Source: Bradyrhizobium sp. Gha
GTDB taxonomy: Bacteria; Pseudomonadota; Alphaproteobacteria; Rhizobiales; Xanthobacteraceae
Reading direction: 5' to 3'
Assembly (NCBI RefSeq): GCF_900113735.1
Contig: NZ_FOQM01000033.1
Span: 20,005-84,004 of the forward strand
DNA length: 64,000 nucleotides
The translations under genes were made by a program, and so were the position numbers. Each line of letters opens with the position of its first letter. Positions within the stretch are counted from its first letter, which is position 1. This document shows positions 34,074 to 43,562 of this stretch, piece after piece. A model generated the notes under the pieces. It was not told the DNA's origin. It did not search any database and saw only the letters and a program-made list of their open reading frames with translations.

Positions 34074-34280
34074 TGCCTCTGCTGACCTCGACTCTAAAGT
34101 TTCGTCGGCCGTCCTGAGACGTTTCAAAGGACTTCTACGTTTCTAAGCGCATGAAGCGACAATGGTTGCTAGTGTTGCCGTATCTTCGTCTGTTGCCGTC
34201 GCGCGCTGCCCAGTCCGACCGCTGCTGCTTGATCTAGCGACGTCACAAGCGAGCCATTGAGGTGCTATTAGAACCCCGCG

Positions 34281-34786
34281 CTATAGTCGACACCGATTTA
34301 TAAGCTTGATGGCTCGGCCCGGACCGCACCAGCCAAGAAACTCGAGCTTTTTGCTTTTGAGAGCGTTCGTAGTATCGAAGAACTTTTCCAATTGCTCGGT
34401 CGCTGTCGCGGGTAGGTTACGAACTTCAGGCAAATCACCAGCAAATAAGGAGTGCTCAGGCACCGCAACAACTCGGTCGTTCCGCTTTTTTTTGCGTTCG
34501 GTCAACTGAAGGAGAACGCCAATGGGCCTGCACCGAAGGACGGTCCCGGATACGTGGCGCCATCGTGGATCACCAAGACGTCCAATGGATCACCATCATC
34601 CGCCAGAGTGGACGGGATAATCCCCAGTCGTATGGATAGGTTAAGCCAGCCATAAAGGCCTTTGAAAGCGTAAACACCCGCAGCTCGCGATCGAATTCCA
34701 ATTCGCAGCAACTCCCACGAGGAGTTTCCACCACCGCCAGGATATTCTCTTTGTCCCCAAGTAGGCAGCTTCAAATAGTTGGTCAT
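34281..34786 (-). pseudogene. Decayed inorganic pyrophosphatase
   Basis: The family I pyrophosphatase sequence can be followed across three frame changes on the minus strand. MTNYLKLPTW starts at 34786; VVETPRGSCCELEFD and KAFMAGLTYPYDWG read in a second frame; IIPSTLADDGDPLDVLVIHD, with the metal-binding DDGDPLD, is back in the first. RNDRVVAVPEHS and TTNALKSKKLEFLGW follow in another. With this many lesions it should be inactive. Probably an extra copy of the housekeeping gene. Confidence 0.8.
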
Positions 34787-34958
34787 CTCAGACGTCCTGG
34801 TGTCTGGAACGTGCGGTCAACTTCTGGGTTCATATTTGGCAAAGACGCAGGTGGGAACCCAGAGACGCAGTGGTCAATCAGCGGAATCGGAGCACGTTGG
34901 GCTCAGGGCAGGGCGGCGTCTGTTAGAGCCGGGGACGATCCGACCCAACAACGTCATG

Positions 34959-35438
34959 TTAGTCCCAGTAAGGGATAGCTGGGCGGGCGATCATCAGCCA
35001 GAAGGTAGCCAACACGGCTGCGAAGGCCGGGAATCCGAAGGCGAACCACCACCGGAAAAGATTGTAATATTCAGCAGGCAGTTTGCCGTCGGTCTCGATC
35101 GCGCGAACGGCGAGGTCGCGCATTCGCATTTGCATCCAAACCACCGGCAGCCAAAAGGCGCCGGTCACCATATAGAGTGCGATGGACGCCGCAACCCAGC
35201 CGTCGACAAGGGAATACCCGCTCGACCAGGCGAGCCATGTGCCCGTGATCGGCTGCAGGATGACCGCGCTCGCCGTGAACAGGAAATCGGCCAGCACCAC
35301 CGTCCGCCCGACCCCCGCGATCTCGCGCGGGTCGCCGCGAAGATGAGCCACCAGCATGAAGAAGGCGATGCCGGCACCCGTGCCAAGCAGGACTGCAGCC
35401 CCGATGATGTGCACCATCTTCACCAGGAAATAGAACAT
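34959..35438 (-). CDS. DUF2269-like membrane protein
   Basis: A 159-residue protein with four hydrophobic helices: FYFLVKMVHIIGAAVLLGTG, a GRTVVLADFLFTASAVIL segment, WVAASIALYMVTGAFWLPVV and FAFGFPAFAAVLATFWLM. The HIIGAAVLLGTG start and the overall layout fit DUF2269. ATG 35438 shares one base with the stop of the upstream SDR/DoxX gene (TGATG), so the two are coupled and may act together in the membrane. Confidence 0.75.
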   Translation of the reverse strand: MFYFLVKMVHIIGAAVLLGTGAGIAFFMLVAHLRGDPREIAGVGRTVVLADFLFTASAVILQPITGTWLAWSSGYSLVDGWVAASIALYMVTGAFWLPVVWMQMRMRDLAVRAIETDGKLPAEYYNLFRWWFAFGFPAFAAVLATFWLMIARPAIPYWD

Positions 35439-36712
35439 CAGCGATCCTCTCGGATCGCCATGGCGACGAGATTGAGCATGATAACCGGCCAGATCTTCAG
35501 CATCGGTCCAAGCGGATCGGCCCACAACCGCGGCACCAGCGCCGTACCGATCACGGCATAGCTGAGCGAGATGATCAGTGCTGCCCATAGCCCATAGAGG
35601 CTCAGAGGCCGCCAAAGAATTGCAAGGCCAATGGCGATGTCGGCGAGCGCGCCGGCGACGACTGTGAGAGCTGCGACATTTTCTGGCAGCCTGCCTTCCC
35701 GCAGCAACGACATTCCAATTTCCCAACCCGGACCGAGTGAGATGATGCCCGTGCCGATCCAGAAGAGGCCGAAGACGCCGAAAATCAGCGGCTTGAGCAC
35801 ATATAGCTGTGCAAACCAGCGTTCCTGCACGGAGGCGGGCTCGCGTGCGAGCGCGCCTTCGATGTCGCGCGGCCTTAAGCCGGTGGTCCGGCGCCAGGGT
35901 TCAGCATCGCCGGTTGCGCCGTGCCGCATTTCTGCTTGCGCGGTCGAGTTGATGGGTGTTGCCCAACCCAGCATCTGCGCAGCGTCCCCCGCGCGATAAG
36001 CAGCCGAAGCCACCCAAGCTGGCAGGTCCAGGCGGTAAGCCGGCCTCCAGCGCAGCCAGGAACGAAACAGCGCGACCGCCTCGCTGAAGGCCATCCGCTC
36101 TGGACCGGCCAGATCAAGCGCGACGCGGGAGGGAGCACCTGATCGCAGGAAGAACACCACGGTCTCGACCACGTCGTCGAGATGCACCGGTTGAATAGCT
36201 GCGGTGTGCGGCATGACCGGTAGAACCGGGAGCGATGCCAGCCCTCGCAACAGCGCGCTGCCACCATAGGCAGGCCGGCCCACCACGACGGAAGGCCGCA
36301 GCACGACCCAATCGAGGTTCGTCGCCATTAGGGCGGCTTCGCCGTCCGCCTTGGTCCGAGAAAAATCGCTACGGGCGTCGCGATTGCTGCCGATGGCTGA
36401 GAATAGGATCACACGGCGGATGCCCGCGCTTTCACAGGCCGCGTAAAGCGCCGCGCTCCCGGCGACATGAACAGCTTGCATGTCCTGGCCCTGCAAGGCA
36501 CCCGCCGCGTTGACGACGGCATCGACGCCTGCAAGAAGTCCCTTCCATTTCGAAGCGTCGGTGGTCCGGGCGACATCGGCAATAAAGTGGCGCGTATCGG
36601 ATACCACTGCCGGATGACGCGACACCAGTACGCATTCATGGCCGTCGGCTGACAACCTGGCCCGGATTGCCGAGCCGATCAGTCCCGTACCTCCGATGAG
36701 AAGGATGCGCAT
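35438..36712 (-). CDS. SDR-family epimerase-like protein with DoxX-like membrane domain
   Basis: A 424-residue two-part protein. Residues 1-240 are an atypical SDR/NmrA-like Rossmann domain with the nucleotide loop LLIGGTGLIGSAI and a typical VILFSAIGSNRD strand; the classical YxxxK is not evident. Residues 300-420 contain four membrane helices (LKPLIFGVFGLFWIGTGII and others) like DoxX-type proteins. This combination occurs in other Proteobacteria. It could couple a redox or quinone activity to the membrane, which is inference. First gene of a pair with the DUF2269 protein. Confidence 0.82.
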   Translation of the reverse strand: MRILLIGGTGLIGSAIRARLSADGHECVLVSRHPAVVSDTRHFIADVARTTDASKWKGLLAGVDAVVNAAGALQGQDMQAVHVAGSAALYAACESAGIRRVILFSAIGSNRDARSDFSRTKADGEAALMATNLDWVVLRPSVVVGRPAYGGSALLRGLASLPVLPVMPHTAAIQPVHLDDVVETVVFFLRSGAPSRVALDLAGPERMAFSEAVALFRSWLRWRPAYRLDLPAWVASAAYRAGDAAQMLGWATPINSTAQAEMRHGATGDAEPWRRTTGLRPRDIEGALAREPASVQERWFAQLYVLKPLIFGVFGLFWIGTGIISLGPGWEIGMSLLREGRLPENVAALTVVAGALADIAIGLAILWRPLSLYGLWAALIISLSYAVIGTALVPRLWADPLGPMLKIWPVIMLNLVAMAIREDR

Positions 36713-37271
36713 AGACTGGTCCTTCGTTCATCTCCGGCTGTCCGAAAACGGCTGGTCCGAGATGTCCACAATTAAAGCGAGTCTAATTATGGTCGTTCCT
36801 AGCGGTGGAACTGAGGAGGTCTGCAGTAGCGCCTGGTAGCTGGCTGGCACCTTGCCTTCGAGACGCTCCCCGACCGAAGGCCTGCCCGCCGCCACGGCGG
36901 AAATGTTTTGCTGGTGTCGAGCCCTTGCGCGAACGTCCTCCCGTCGTAGCAGCAGCCAGCCGTTGGCAGGGCAGGGAGCGTACAAGAAGCGGGGCTGGGT
37001 CCAATCGGCTGACCATCGCGATAGCTCCTGCTCCGAATAGGCCGCCAGCTGGGCAGTCCGCAAGTCTCGCCGACATGAGGAACGTTCACCGCTGCATCAA
37101 ATTGGTTCGCAGACCATCCGCCCAGGAGCGAACTCCACATGCCCGCGACCGGGCGAGCAGGATAGCGAAGGCTACGTTGGAGGCCGTAGAACGATCTGGC
37201 GTGGCTGGCGAAAGAACAAGGACAGCGTCTTTAAGAGGCCGTCGTTTCGTCTCTTACTTCTGGATATTTCT
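36713..37271. other. Gene-free stretch
   Basis: About 560 bp between divergent genes. Several overlapping short frames exist, none with family resemblance. It should contain promoters for both flanking genes; no clear consensus boxes were seen. Confidence 0.4.
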
Positions 37272-39197
37272 GTGAGCGTACTCGACTTTATTCTCGGCAG
37301 ACGGTTAGCCAATCGCGAGTTTAACGAGCGGAAAATCGGGGCGTTCGAAGGGCTGCCAGCGATGGGACTGGACGGGCTCGGCTCGTCCGCGTACGGACCC
37401 GAAGCCGCGCTCTCGATCCTGATTCCACTGGGAGCAGGTGCGACATCCTACATCGGTTGGGTCATGTTGCCGATAGTGGCGCTGTTGGCAATTCTTTTTG
37501 CTTCATACTGGCAGACCATCCGCGCGTACCCCTGTAACGGAGGCGCGTACATTGTTGCCAGAGACAATCTCGGTACGAACGCCAGTCTCCTGGCCGCCGC
37601 TGCGCTGATGGTGGATTATGTCCTCAACGTGTCGGTTGGGATTGCCGCAGGCGTGGGCGCCTTGGTATCCGCCGCCCCTGCGCTGCATCCGTACATCCTT
37701 CCTCTTTGTTTGGCCATCCTCGCCATAGTCACCTTGGTCAACCTGCGCGGCACCTTGGATGCCGGACGCGTGTTCGCGCTGCCAACTTACCTGTTCGTTG
37801 TGAGCTTCGGCTTTGTTATTGGTCTCGGAATTTATCGAGCGCTCTCGTCGGGCGGTCATCCACAGGCCGTCGTGCCTCCGCCAGCAATGGGGGAGGCCAC
37901 GGAAGCGGCGACGCTGTGGTTGCTTTTGCGCGCGTTCGCCAGCGGCTGCACCGCCATGACTGGCGTCGAAGCCGTCTCCAACGGCATGACGGCCTTCCGG
38001 GAGCCCACTGTGAAATACGGGCATCGAACGCTGACTGCCATCGTCGTTATTCTTGGCGTGCTGTTGCTTGGGATCGCGTTTCTCGCCCGTAGTTACGGGA
38101 TCGGCGCGATGTCTCAGGAGCACGACGGATATCGCAGCGTCCTGTCCCAGATCTCTGCCGCGGTGGTGGGGGAAGGCGTTCTTTATTATACGACGATCGG
38201 ATCGCTGCTCTGCGTGCTGGCCTTTTCGGCCAATACCAGCTTCGTGGATTTCCCTCGTCTGTGCCGGGTTGTCGCCGAAGACGGTTTTCTGCCGAAATCA
38301 TTCGCCATCGCAGGCCGCCGTCTGGTCTTCGATGTTGGGATCCTCTATCTCACCGTGACGTCCGGAATTCTGTTGATTGCATTCGGAGGGATCACCGACA
38401 GGTTGATCCCACTCTTCGCGATCGGTGCTTTCCTGACGTTCACGATCTCACAAGCCGGAATGGTTTGGCACTGGCGCAGGACCCTAGCGGACGGACATTC
38501 AAGTAGCAAAAACAAGACCCATCTTGCCGTGAACACGGCGGGAGCGCTCACGACGGGCCTAGCTCTAATCGTGATAGTGGCTGCGAAATTGTTGGAAGGG
38601 GCCTGGATTACAATTCTGGTGCTTCCGATCGTCATCATTCTGCTTAAGGGCATACGGAGCTATTACGATCAGCTTTTCGATGAGCTTCGTGCTGCGGCGC
38701 CCTTTGAGCTAAGCAGGTTGAGCGCACCGATTGCCATGGTCGCGTTCGAGAGCTGGACCAAGCTGAGCGAGAACGCCCTGATGTTCGCGATGAGCATCTC
38801 GCCGAACGTGACGGCGATTCATCTCCTAAAGTTATCTGGGCCGGATCAGGAAGAAGAGCGGCGGAGACTGGAGGAGCGCTGGCGAACTCAACTGGAAGAG
38901 CCTTTGAGCCGAGCAGGAAGGTCGCCGCCCCGACTTGTCATTCTGCAATCGCAGTATCGAAACCTGCAGACTCCGATGATTAAGTCGATCAATGACATGA
39001 AAAGCCAACATCCGGGCAAGCGTATTGCAGTCCTGATTCCCGACGTGGTGAAGGATCGATGGTACCAGCACATTCTGCATACGCATCGGGCGGCCCGTCT
39101 GCGCTCGCGACTGCTCCGAATGGGGGATGAAGACATCACTGTGATCAATGTGCCGCTTCGCATACGGCATGAAGCCAAACACCATCACGCGGAGTGA
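37272..39197 (+). CDS. APC-superfamily permease, KimA/YdaO-like
   Basis: A 641-residue membrane protein with about 12 helices in residues 20-460 and a cytoplasmic C-terminal domain of about 170 residues. The start of helix 1, GLDGLGSSAYGPEA, and YPCNGGAYIVARDN match the KimA/YdaO group of APC permeases, which import potassium with protons in Bacillus. The C-terminal part (IAMVAFESWTKLSENALMFA, KRIAVLIPDVVKDRWYQHIL) resembles the family's UspA-like regulatory domain. GTG 37272 is used, with a weak ribosome site. The substrate could be K+ or amino acids; K+ is favoured by the tail. Confidence 0.85.
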   Translation: MSVLDFILGRRLANREFNERKIGAFEGLPAMGLDGLGSSAYGPEAALSILIPLGAGATSYIGWVMLPIVALLAILFASYWQTIRAYPCNGGAYIVARDNLGTNASLLAAAALMVDYVLNVSVGIAAGVGALVSAAPALHPYILPLCLAILAIVTLVNLRGTLDAGRVFALPTYLFVVSFGFVIGLGIYRALSSGGHPQAVVPPPAMGEATEAATLWLLLRAFASGCTAMTGVEAVSNGMTAFREPTVKYGHRTLTAIVVILGVLLLGIAFLARSYGIGAMSQEHDGYRSVLSQISAAVVGEGVLYYTTIGSLLCVLAFSANTSFVDFPRLCRVVAEDGFLPKSFAIAGRRLVFDVGILYLTVTSGILLIAFGGITDRLIPLFAIGAFLTFTISQAGMVWHWRRTLADGHSSSKNKTHLAVNTAGALTTGLALIVIVAAKLLEGAWITILVLPIVIILLKGIRSYYDQLFDELRAAAPFELSRLSAPIAMVAFESWTKLSENALMFAMSISPNVTAIHLLKLSGPDQEEERRRLEERWRTQLEEPLSRAGRSPPRLVILQSQYRNLQTPMIKSINDMKSQHPGKRIAVLIPDVVKDRWYQHILHTHRAARLRSRLLRMGDEDITVINVPLRIRHEAKHHHAE

Positions 39198-40091
39198 TGC
39201 GCTTTGGCCGTAACGAGATTTGCGTCGTGGTCGCTACACAACAAGCAGAAGTGCCGGCGACCCAAAGACCTTCCCGTTTAGACGCACCAACTTGGTTCAA
39301 GCTTATCCAACTTGCGACCCGTACGTCTGGGGCGCCCAAATCTCGACCTCAATGGGCTTTAATGCCCAACCCACCCTCAAACGAGTTGATGAACGTACCA
39401 GGCAGCGCCCCATCCTCGGCCGCTCGCAGCCGGCGAGCGTAACAGGAGGCGGCTGATCTTGGCGGCGCTGTTGCGCAGTCAAACGACCCCAGGCCTGGAC
39501 GTGGGCCCAGGGCTGGGGCCGCTCAGGCTATCCATCGAGAGCCTCATGCGTCAAAACGCATGCAGAGCCAAGTCTCGGCTCGGCCCATCGTTCCTTTTCG
39601 TGGGATAGGCCGACTGAATACGAAGCCGTTTGCTAGTTTCAGATCTTTGAGTCCCATCTGAGTCACGGGCCTAACACGCCGGATGAACTCACGGGCTTTG
39701 CAAAGCAGCAGCTCAGGCCGGACTGGCGGACCAGCGCCCGCCGCCGCCTCAGACCCGCGGCTACAAAGAGCTGTACCGAGGTAGGTTCTGCAGGCGCCTG
39801 ACGGCCGCGACTTCGATTTCCAGACACAGGGTGACGCGCCAAAACGGCCTCGTTCGATCCAAATCCCGCTGCGCGCCTGCTTGCCCGGGTCTGGCACGGC
39901 TCGCAGCAGCCGGGGTCGGCGACGGGCGAAATAGCGTTGCTCGCCGAAGGGGCCGGCGTGGGCGTCGCTTTAGACGCCATGGCCTTCCAGCAGAACGATC
40001 TGATCTCGTGGCGGCTTGCTGAAGTGGTGGCCGCGATCGGTGGTGACCGCAATCACCTGTCCCTCCAGCGAGAGGTCGTGCGTGTGCGACA
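39198..40091. other. Degenerate stretch
   Basis: No intact gene. Short minus-strand frames at 39544-40052 carry a few natural-looking pieces but no family could be assigned. Possibly further relics of the gene decayed at 40092-40590. Confidence 0.4.
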
Positions 40092-40590
40092 TCAGGCAGC
40101 TCGGGCGAGCGAGCGCCGCTTCTGGCGGAGGTAGCGCGTGATTTCCGGCAACGTCATCGGGTTCAGGATCCCGGTCGGCAGGGACATCGCCCTTGCGGGC
40201 CATCTCGACGCCCCAACGCATGTGGTCGAGCTCTGGGATCGAGTGCGCATCCGGATTGATGGATTGATGCTCAGCATGCAGCCGAACTCAAGCGCCGGCT
40301 GGTGCAGCGCAATCGAGGTCAAGACGCAACGGATGTGCGTTGATCTCGACGACGACGTCATGCTTCGCGCAGACCCGCAGCACCTTCTCGACGTCGATTT
40401 CGTAGCCCGGCCGCTGCTGAATCTGCCGCCCGGTCGTGTGGCCCACGTTGGTCGTCTGAGGATCGGAAATCGCCCGCAGCAGGTGCTGCGTCTGCGCCTT
40501 GCGATCCAGCTTGAACACGCGCAAATGAATGGACTCGGTGCCGGTAGGAACAGTAGCGAGATAGCCCTCTCTAAGGATTGACCGACTGAT
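40092..40590 (-). pseudogene. Remnant of a PolX-type PHP domain
   Basis: Minus-strand pieces of the C-terminal PHP phosphoesterase domain of a family X DNA polymerase. The frame 40288-40524 gives NVGHTTGRQIQQRPGYEID, VCAKHDVVVEINAHPLRLD. Other frames then give QPALEFGCMLSINP, MRWGVEMARKGDVPAD and LPEITRYLRQKR in the right order. At least two frameshifts are needed to join them. The polymerase part upstream is missing, so this is a dead 3' fragment. Confidence 0.65.
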
Positions 40591-40679
40591 GTCCGCTTCA
40601 GACTCAACAGCAGCGGAGAAGCAGCAATCTTCCGATGTCGCTTCTGGAGGGCCAGCTGGGGAAGTAAACGTGGGCTGAA

Positions 40680-40712
40680 AATGAAAGAGGTCGCCAACTA
40701 AGGCGGCCTTAC
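40680..40712 (-). terminator. Repeat-type hairpin terminator
   Basis: On the minus strand GGCCGCC-TTAGTT-GGCGACC pairs with one mismatch and is followed by TCTTTCATTTTC. It lies 15 bp after the stop of the small gene at 40727-40873. A near copy is at 14381-14413. Confidence 0.55.
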
Positions 40713-40726
40713 TTCTCCGGCGCTGC

Positions 40727-40873
40727 TCAAGCTCCGACGGTCTTGTCGGATCGGTTTAGGACGGCGGTGCTTCTAGCGAGCACAGAGTAGCTGCTAGCCA
40801 GCGGTTCGAGCTGAGACCGAGTTACCTTGTCAGAAGCCTCTTCCGCAGCCTTCGCAAAGTGATCTATCAGCAC
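40727..40873 (-). CDS. Small hypothetical protein, family C copy 2
   Basis: A 48-residue frame, GTG 40873 to TGA. The block QLEPLASSYSVLARSTAVL matches the 63-residue product at 29997-30188 and supports it as a gene or a recent relic. It is followed by a good terminator. The N-terminus is shorter than the paralogue and no ribosome site was found. Confidence 0.38.
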   Translation of the reverse strand: MLIDHFAKAAEEASDKVTRSQLEPLASSYSVLARSTAVLNRSDKTVGA

Positions 40874-41132
40874 ATAATGATACAGGAGGCAGGGCCGTTC
40901 CTACCGAGCGGCCTTATTCTGCGACGTCTTGGACGGTGCGGATCAGCTCAGCTCGCCGAGCCATCTCGTCATAGGTCTTGGCGGCCTTGCGCAGTGCGTC
41001 CGTATTTGACCTCGTGGATCCAGCAAGCGCCGGCGGGAACAGCTTTCCGGGCCGTGGGCCTACAAAACTCGAACGGTTTGGGCATGGCCGGCATCTCGAT
41101 GCACGATCGAAAGAGTGGGAGTCCGGAAGAAA

Positions 41133-41157
41133 GGAACAGCAGGAAACAAAGGGCGTT
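41133..41157 (+). promoter_or_regulatory. EcfG-type promoter, exact match
   Basis: GGAAC (41133-41137), 16 bp, CGTT (41154-41157): an exact match to the general-stress consensus. The start codon of the 72-residue gene is 30 bp downstream with a perfect ribosome binding site. Confidence 0.68.
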
Positions 41158-41187
41158 CTTTCGCCGACAAACCAAGGAGGTCTTGCC

Positions 41188-41406
41188 ATGTCCGTCGTAT
41201 TCATCGAGCCTCGTCCCAAGGGAAGGAAAGAGGGCGAACCAATCGAGGACTTCGTCGTCGAGACCCATTCCAATCAACCGATCGCGACCTTTCCGACGCA
41301 AGAGGCTGCGGTCAAATGGGCCAAAGAGCATGCGCATCAGCCGCATGTGGCTCGCGTCCGACACCTCAACGATAAGAGCAAACCGGACCTCTGGCGCGAG
41401 GTATGA
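41188..41406 (+). CDS. Small stress-promoter-linked protein, DUF2188-like
   Basis: A 72-residue cytoplasmic protein starting MSVVFIEPRPKGRKEGEP. DFVVETHSNQPIATFPTQEA and VKWAKEHAHQPHVARVRHL resemble DUF2188-type small proteins, in which a short sheet packs on one helix. AAGGAGGT lies at ideal distance before ATG 41188, and an exact EcfG-type promoter lies 30 bp upstream, so it is probably induced in the general stress response. No biochemical function is known. Confidence 0.75.
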   Translation: MSVVFIEPRPKGRKEGEPIEDFVVETHSNQPIATFPTQEAAVKWAKEHAHQPHVARVRHLNDKSKPDLWREV

Positions 41407-41409
41407 CCC

Positions 41410-41793
41410 TTAGAAATCACGCAGGGGCAGCAGAAGCTGCACGCCGATCGGCCTTCCTGTGAAGCGCTCGATGAACTCCCGCACCGCCTCGGTGACCTCA
41501 AATCCCTCGGCGACGCGCTGCTCCAGCTCCTGGGCCACGTCCTCTGAGGCGTCTCGCGACCAACCCACCAGCGGATTGAGTGCGACGACGCGAATTGGGT
41601 GGGAGTACTGGCCGCTCAGGAGGTCGCTGATCAGGGTTCGGAAGTCGGTGCTGTCCTCGTCGGTCTCCCGCCACGCAGGTCCGCTGCGGAAGTCCTCGAG
41701 CACGAATTGCATACCCGGTCGAGACGATCGAGGGGGATTTACGATACGCAACTCCGGACTGCCCGAGTCCAAGGTAGGTTGCCTTCGATCCAA
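41410..41793 (-). CDS. Hypothetical protein
   Basis: A 127-codon frame whose product has a well-formed core: FVLEDFRSGPAWRETDEDS, LLSGQYSHPIRVVALN, RDASEDVAQELEQRVAEGF and a C-terminal VQLLLPLRDF. It looks like a conserved small cytoplasmic protein of rhizobial genomes, function unknown. The start is uncertain: TTG 41793, TTG 41751 and ATG 41712 are all in frame. It converges with the preceding stress-linked gene, with only 3 bp between the stops. Confidence 0.6.
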   Translation of the reverse strand: MDRRQPTLDSGSPELRIVNPPRSSRPGMQFVLEDFRSGPAWRETDEDSTDFRTLISDLLSGQYSHPIRVVALNPLVGWSRDASEDVAQELEQRVAEGFEVTEAVREFIERFTGRPIGVQLLLPLRDF

Positions 41794-41952
41794 TTGCGAA
41801 TCGATTCACTTTGTTTATTGCGAGTGCCTTGAGCCTCCGACAAGGTGCCCAGACCTACCTCCAAGTGGGTGACTGGCGGCCCCGGCCCCTTCTTCAGCCC
41901 CCAGGCCCAAAGAGTCGGGGTCGCTATGTTCCCAAAAGATCTTCGCCGCCGA

Positions 41953-42170
41953 TCAGCGGATGTAAGTTCCGCTTTCGTAATGGAAGATCACCTTGCGTTC
42001 CTTGAGGAGCCCGGCGGCCTTACTTTTCTCGGGCGATGTATCCTCTCTCGCGAGTTGCGCAGCGAGAGCCCTTAGGATGCGCTGCTCTGCTACCGTCGTT
42101 CCATTGCATAGGGCTTTAGCGACGGCCTCAATCTGCTCGCCGATGCGAGCGCGGATGCCGGCCTGCCGAT
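41953..42170 (-). CDS. Doubtful small frame
   Basis: The end of a long minus frame gives IRARIGEQIEAVAKALCNG and AEQRILRALAAQLARED, natural helical sequence, but no start codon could be identified nearby. TAAGGCCGCC, which ends other small genes here, is present at 42014-42003 but out of frame. Probably a frameshifted small gene. Confidence 0.25.
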
Positions 42171-42179
42171 CCTGCTGAT

Positions 42180-42362
42180 CTATTCGCCGGTACCTCCGAA
42201 TTTGGCGTCGCCAAATCCTGACTGTCCTAATCGGCCTCTTCGGGTAGGAACGGCCCCGGGCATCTCCGGGGCTGGAGAGCCGAGACGCACCGAGACCGCC
42301 CGACGCACCAGAATAAATGCGGCACGCCGGTTGATGTCCTCCCTCTCGGGATTCGCTTCCAC
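42180..42362 (-). CDS. Small basic frame, family D copy 1
   Basis: A 60-codon frame (GTG 42362) with INRRAAFILVRRAVSVR, matching INRRAARVARRAASVR in the frame at 53378-53548. The DNA of the two loci is similar over about 180 bp, including upstream, but a one-base gap shifts the upstream frame here. It may be a decayed copy. Confidence 0.3.
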   Translation of the reverse strand: MEANPEREDINRRAAFILVRRAVSVRLGSPAPEMPGAVPTRRGRLGQSGFGDAKFGGTGE

Positions 42363-42696
42363 AGTGCAAAAATATACAGTGTCCTAAAGTTAATGAGACG
42401 GTGGCTATCTCAATTCGATGGTTCATCGGGCTTACTCTCACGCACGAGCCGTGCAACCCTGCGGGGGCCGTCCCACAGCTCAACAGCTGGATGTGTCTGT
42501 AAGAATTTCTCGGCTCGAGCTTGGGCGTCTTATTCCGTTCGGCAATCGATCTCGTAAACTGCACGAGCAACGCCGGATAAATCGACAGCGTACGCAACGT
42601 ATCGCATTGCACTGCCCCACGCCAGGAAAGCTGCGAATAAGATTCTTGATCGCGCTTACGGTTCCTGTGGCCAAAGCGGCATCTCGACGCCCTGCA

Positions 42697-42939
42697 TTAT
42701 GGCCGACGCTTGCCCCGGCGCGTTGGCCGAGCGACAGAGCGCGTTCCCTGCTGCGTAACGAGGTCATCCATCAGCTTCTGCTTTAGCCGTTCGGCGTCTT
42801 CCTTGGTCAACCTCTCGCCGAAGTGACCATCTTTTCCCAACTGCGCTGGCCTCTTGAGTTCTCGATCGTAGACCATCCAGTCAACGCTTCCCCTCCGAAC
42901 GATAAACCTAGGGCCCGGCGGCGGTGTGTTGTTCGCCAA
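42697..42939 (-). CDS. Small hypothetical protein
   Basis: An 80-residue product starting (TTG) ANNTPPPGPRFIVRRGS, then SVDWMVYDRELKRPAQLG and a helical KEDAERLKQKLMDDLV segment. TTG 42939 is chosen because GGGAGG lies six bases upstream; the frame extends 12 codons further to another TTG. Basic C-terminus. Function unknown. Confidence 0.5.
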   Translation of the reverse strand: MANNTPPPGPRFIVRRGSVDWMVYDRELKRPAQLGKDGHFGERLTKEDAERLKQKLMDDLVTQQGTRSVARPTRRGKRRP

Positions 42940-42975
42940 CGTTAGCCTCCCACGTGGTGAGGCCGCTGGTTTCAA

Positions 42976-43350
42976 ATTTGCACACCAGGCGGCCGTTTAT
43001 TCTTGATCTGGGACACCGAAAGTCTCAGCACCGTCTAAACTGCAACCTCTATGCCGGTCGGTATCTACGGCGCGTTTCAGCGTGCTCAAATCTGAGCGCT
43101 GGTAGCGCGCCTCGAAGTGGCTCAGTTTCTAAGCATCGCCCGCACTCTCCTGGGCCGGGATGGCCCTGGGAGATCACGACACGGCACCGTTTGCGCCATT
43201 CGCCGCACCGATCCGGCGTGGCGGCCAAGTTCCGCGGCTATCCGCGATGTGCCAACTCCCTGCCCGGGCGAGCCTGACTAATCGTCGGAGAGCTCTTGGT
43301 CGGCCCATTGCCTTGGCTTCGGTGTTTTCATACCCGGCGCTCGACCACGC
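42976..43350. other. Gene-free stretch
   Basis: No gene recognised; short frames only. Confidence 0.35.
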
Positions 43351-43562
43351 TCATGGTGAGCCGACGAGACGTCCCCCCGCGTTCGCCTTGGCCTTTGGCT
43401 TTGCGGTGACGAATTGAACTCCGACGTGAGACCCGTCCACCCAAACGAGCTCGCAGCGCCGAAATGCCAGTCCGGTGGACGACAGAACTAGGAAGAACTC
43501 CTGTATCTTGAGGGGGTCCGTTGAGCCCTCGACCTCAAGCTTGGCACCGCTTGCAGAGGATC
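43351..43562 (-). pseudogene. Truncated PilZ-domain gene
   Basis: The minus frame carries the second half of a PilZ domain: SASGAKLEVEG (the conserved S-xx-G position), EFFLVLSSTGLAFRRCELVW and SHVGVQFV. The N-terminal half with the RxxxR c-di-GMP motif is missing because the sequence switches to a DUF1236 gene fragment on the other strand at about 43562. So it is a 3' gene fragment at a recombination scar. Confidence 0.6.

Noticed and set aside
40873..40903. EcfG-like GGAAC-N17-CATT before the small gene at 40727-40873
   Set aside because: One mismatch in the minus-10 box and it would leave almost no leader before the GTG, so a chance match is as likely.
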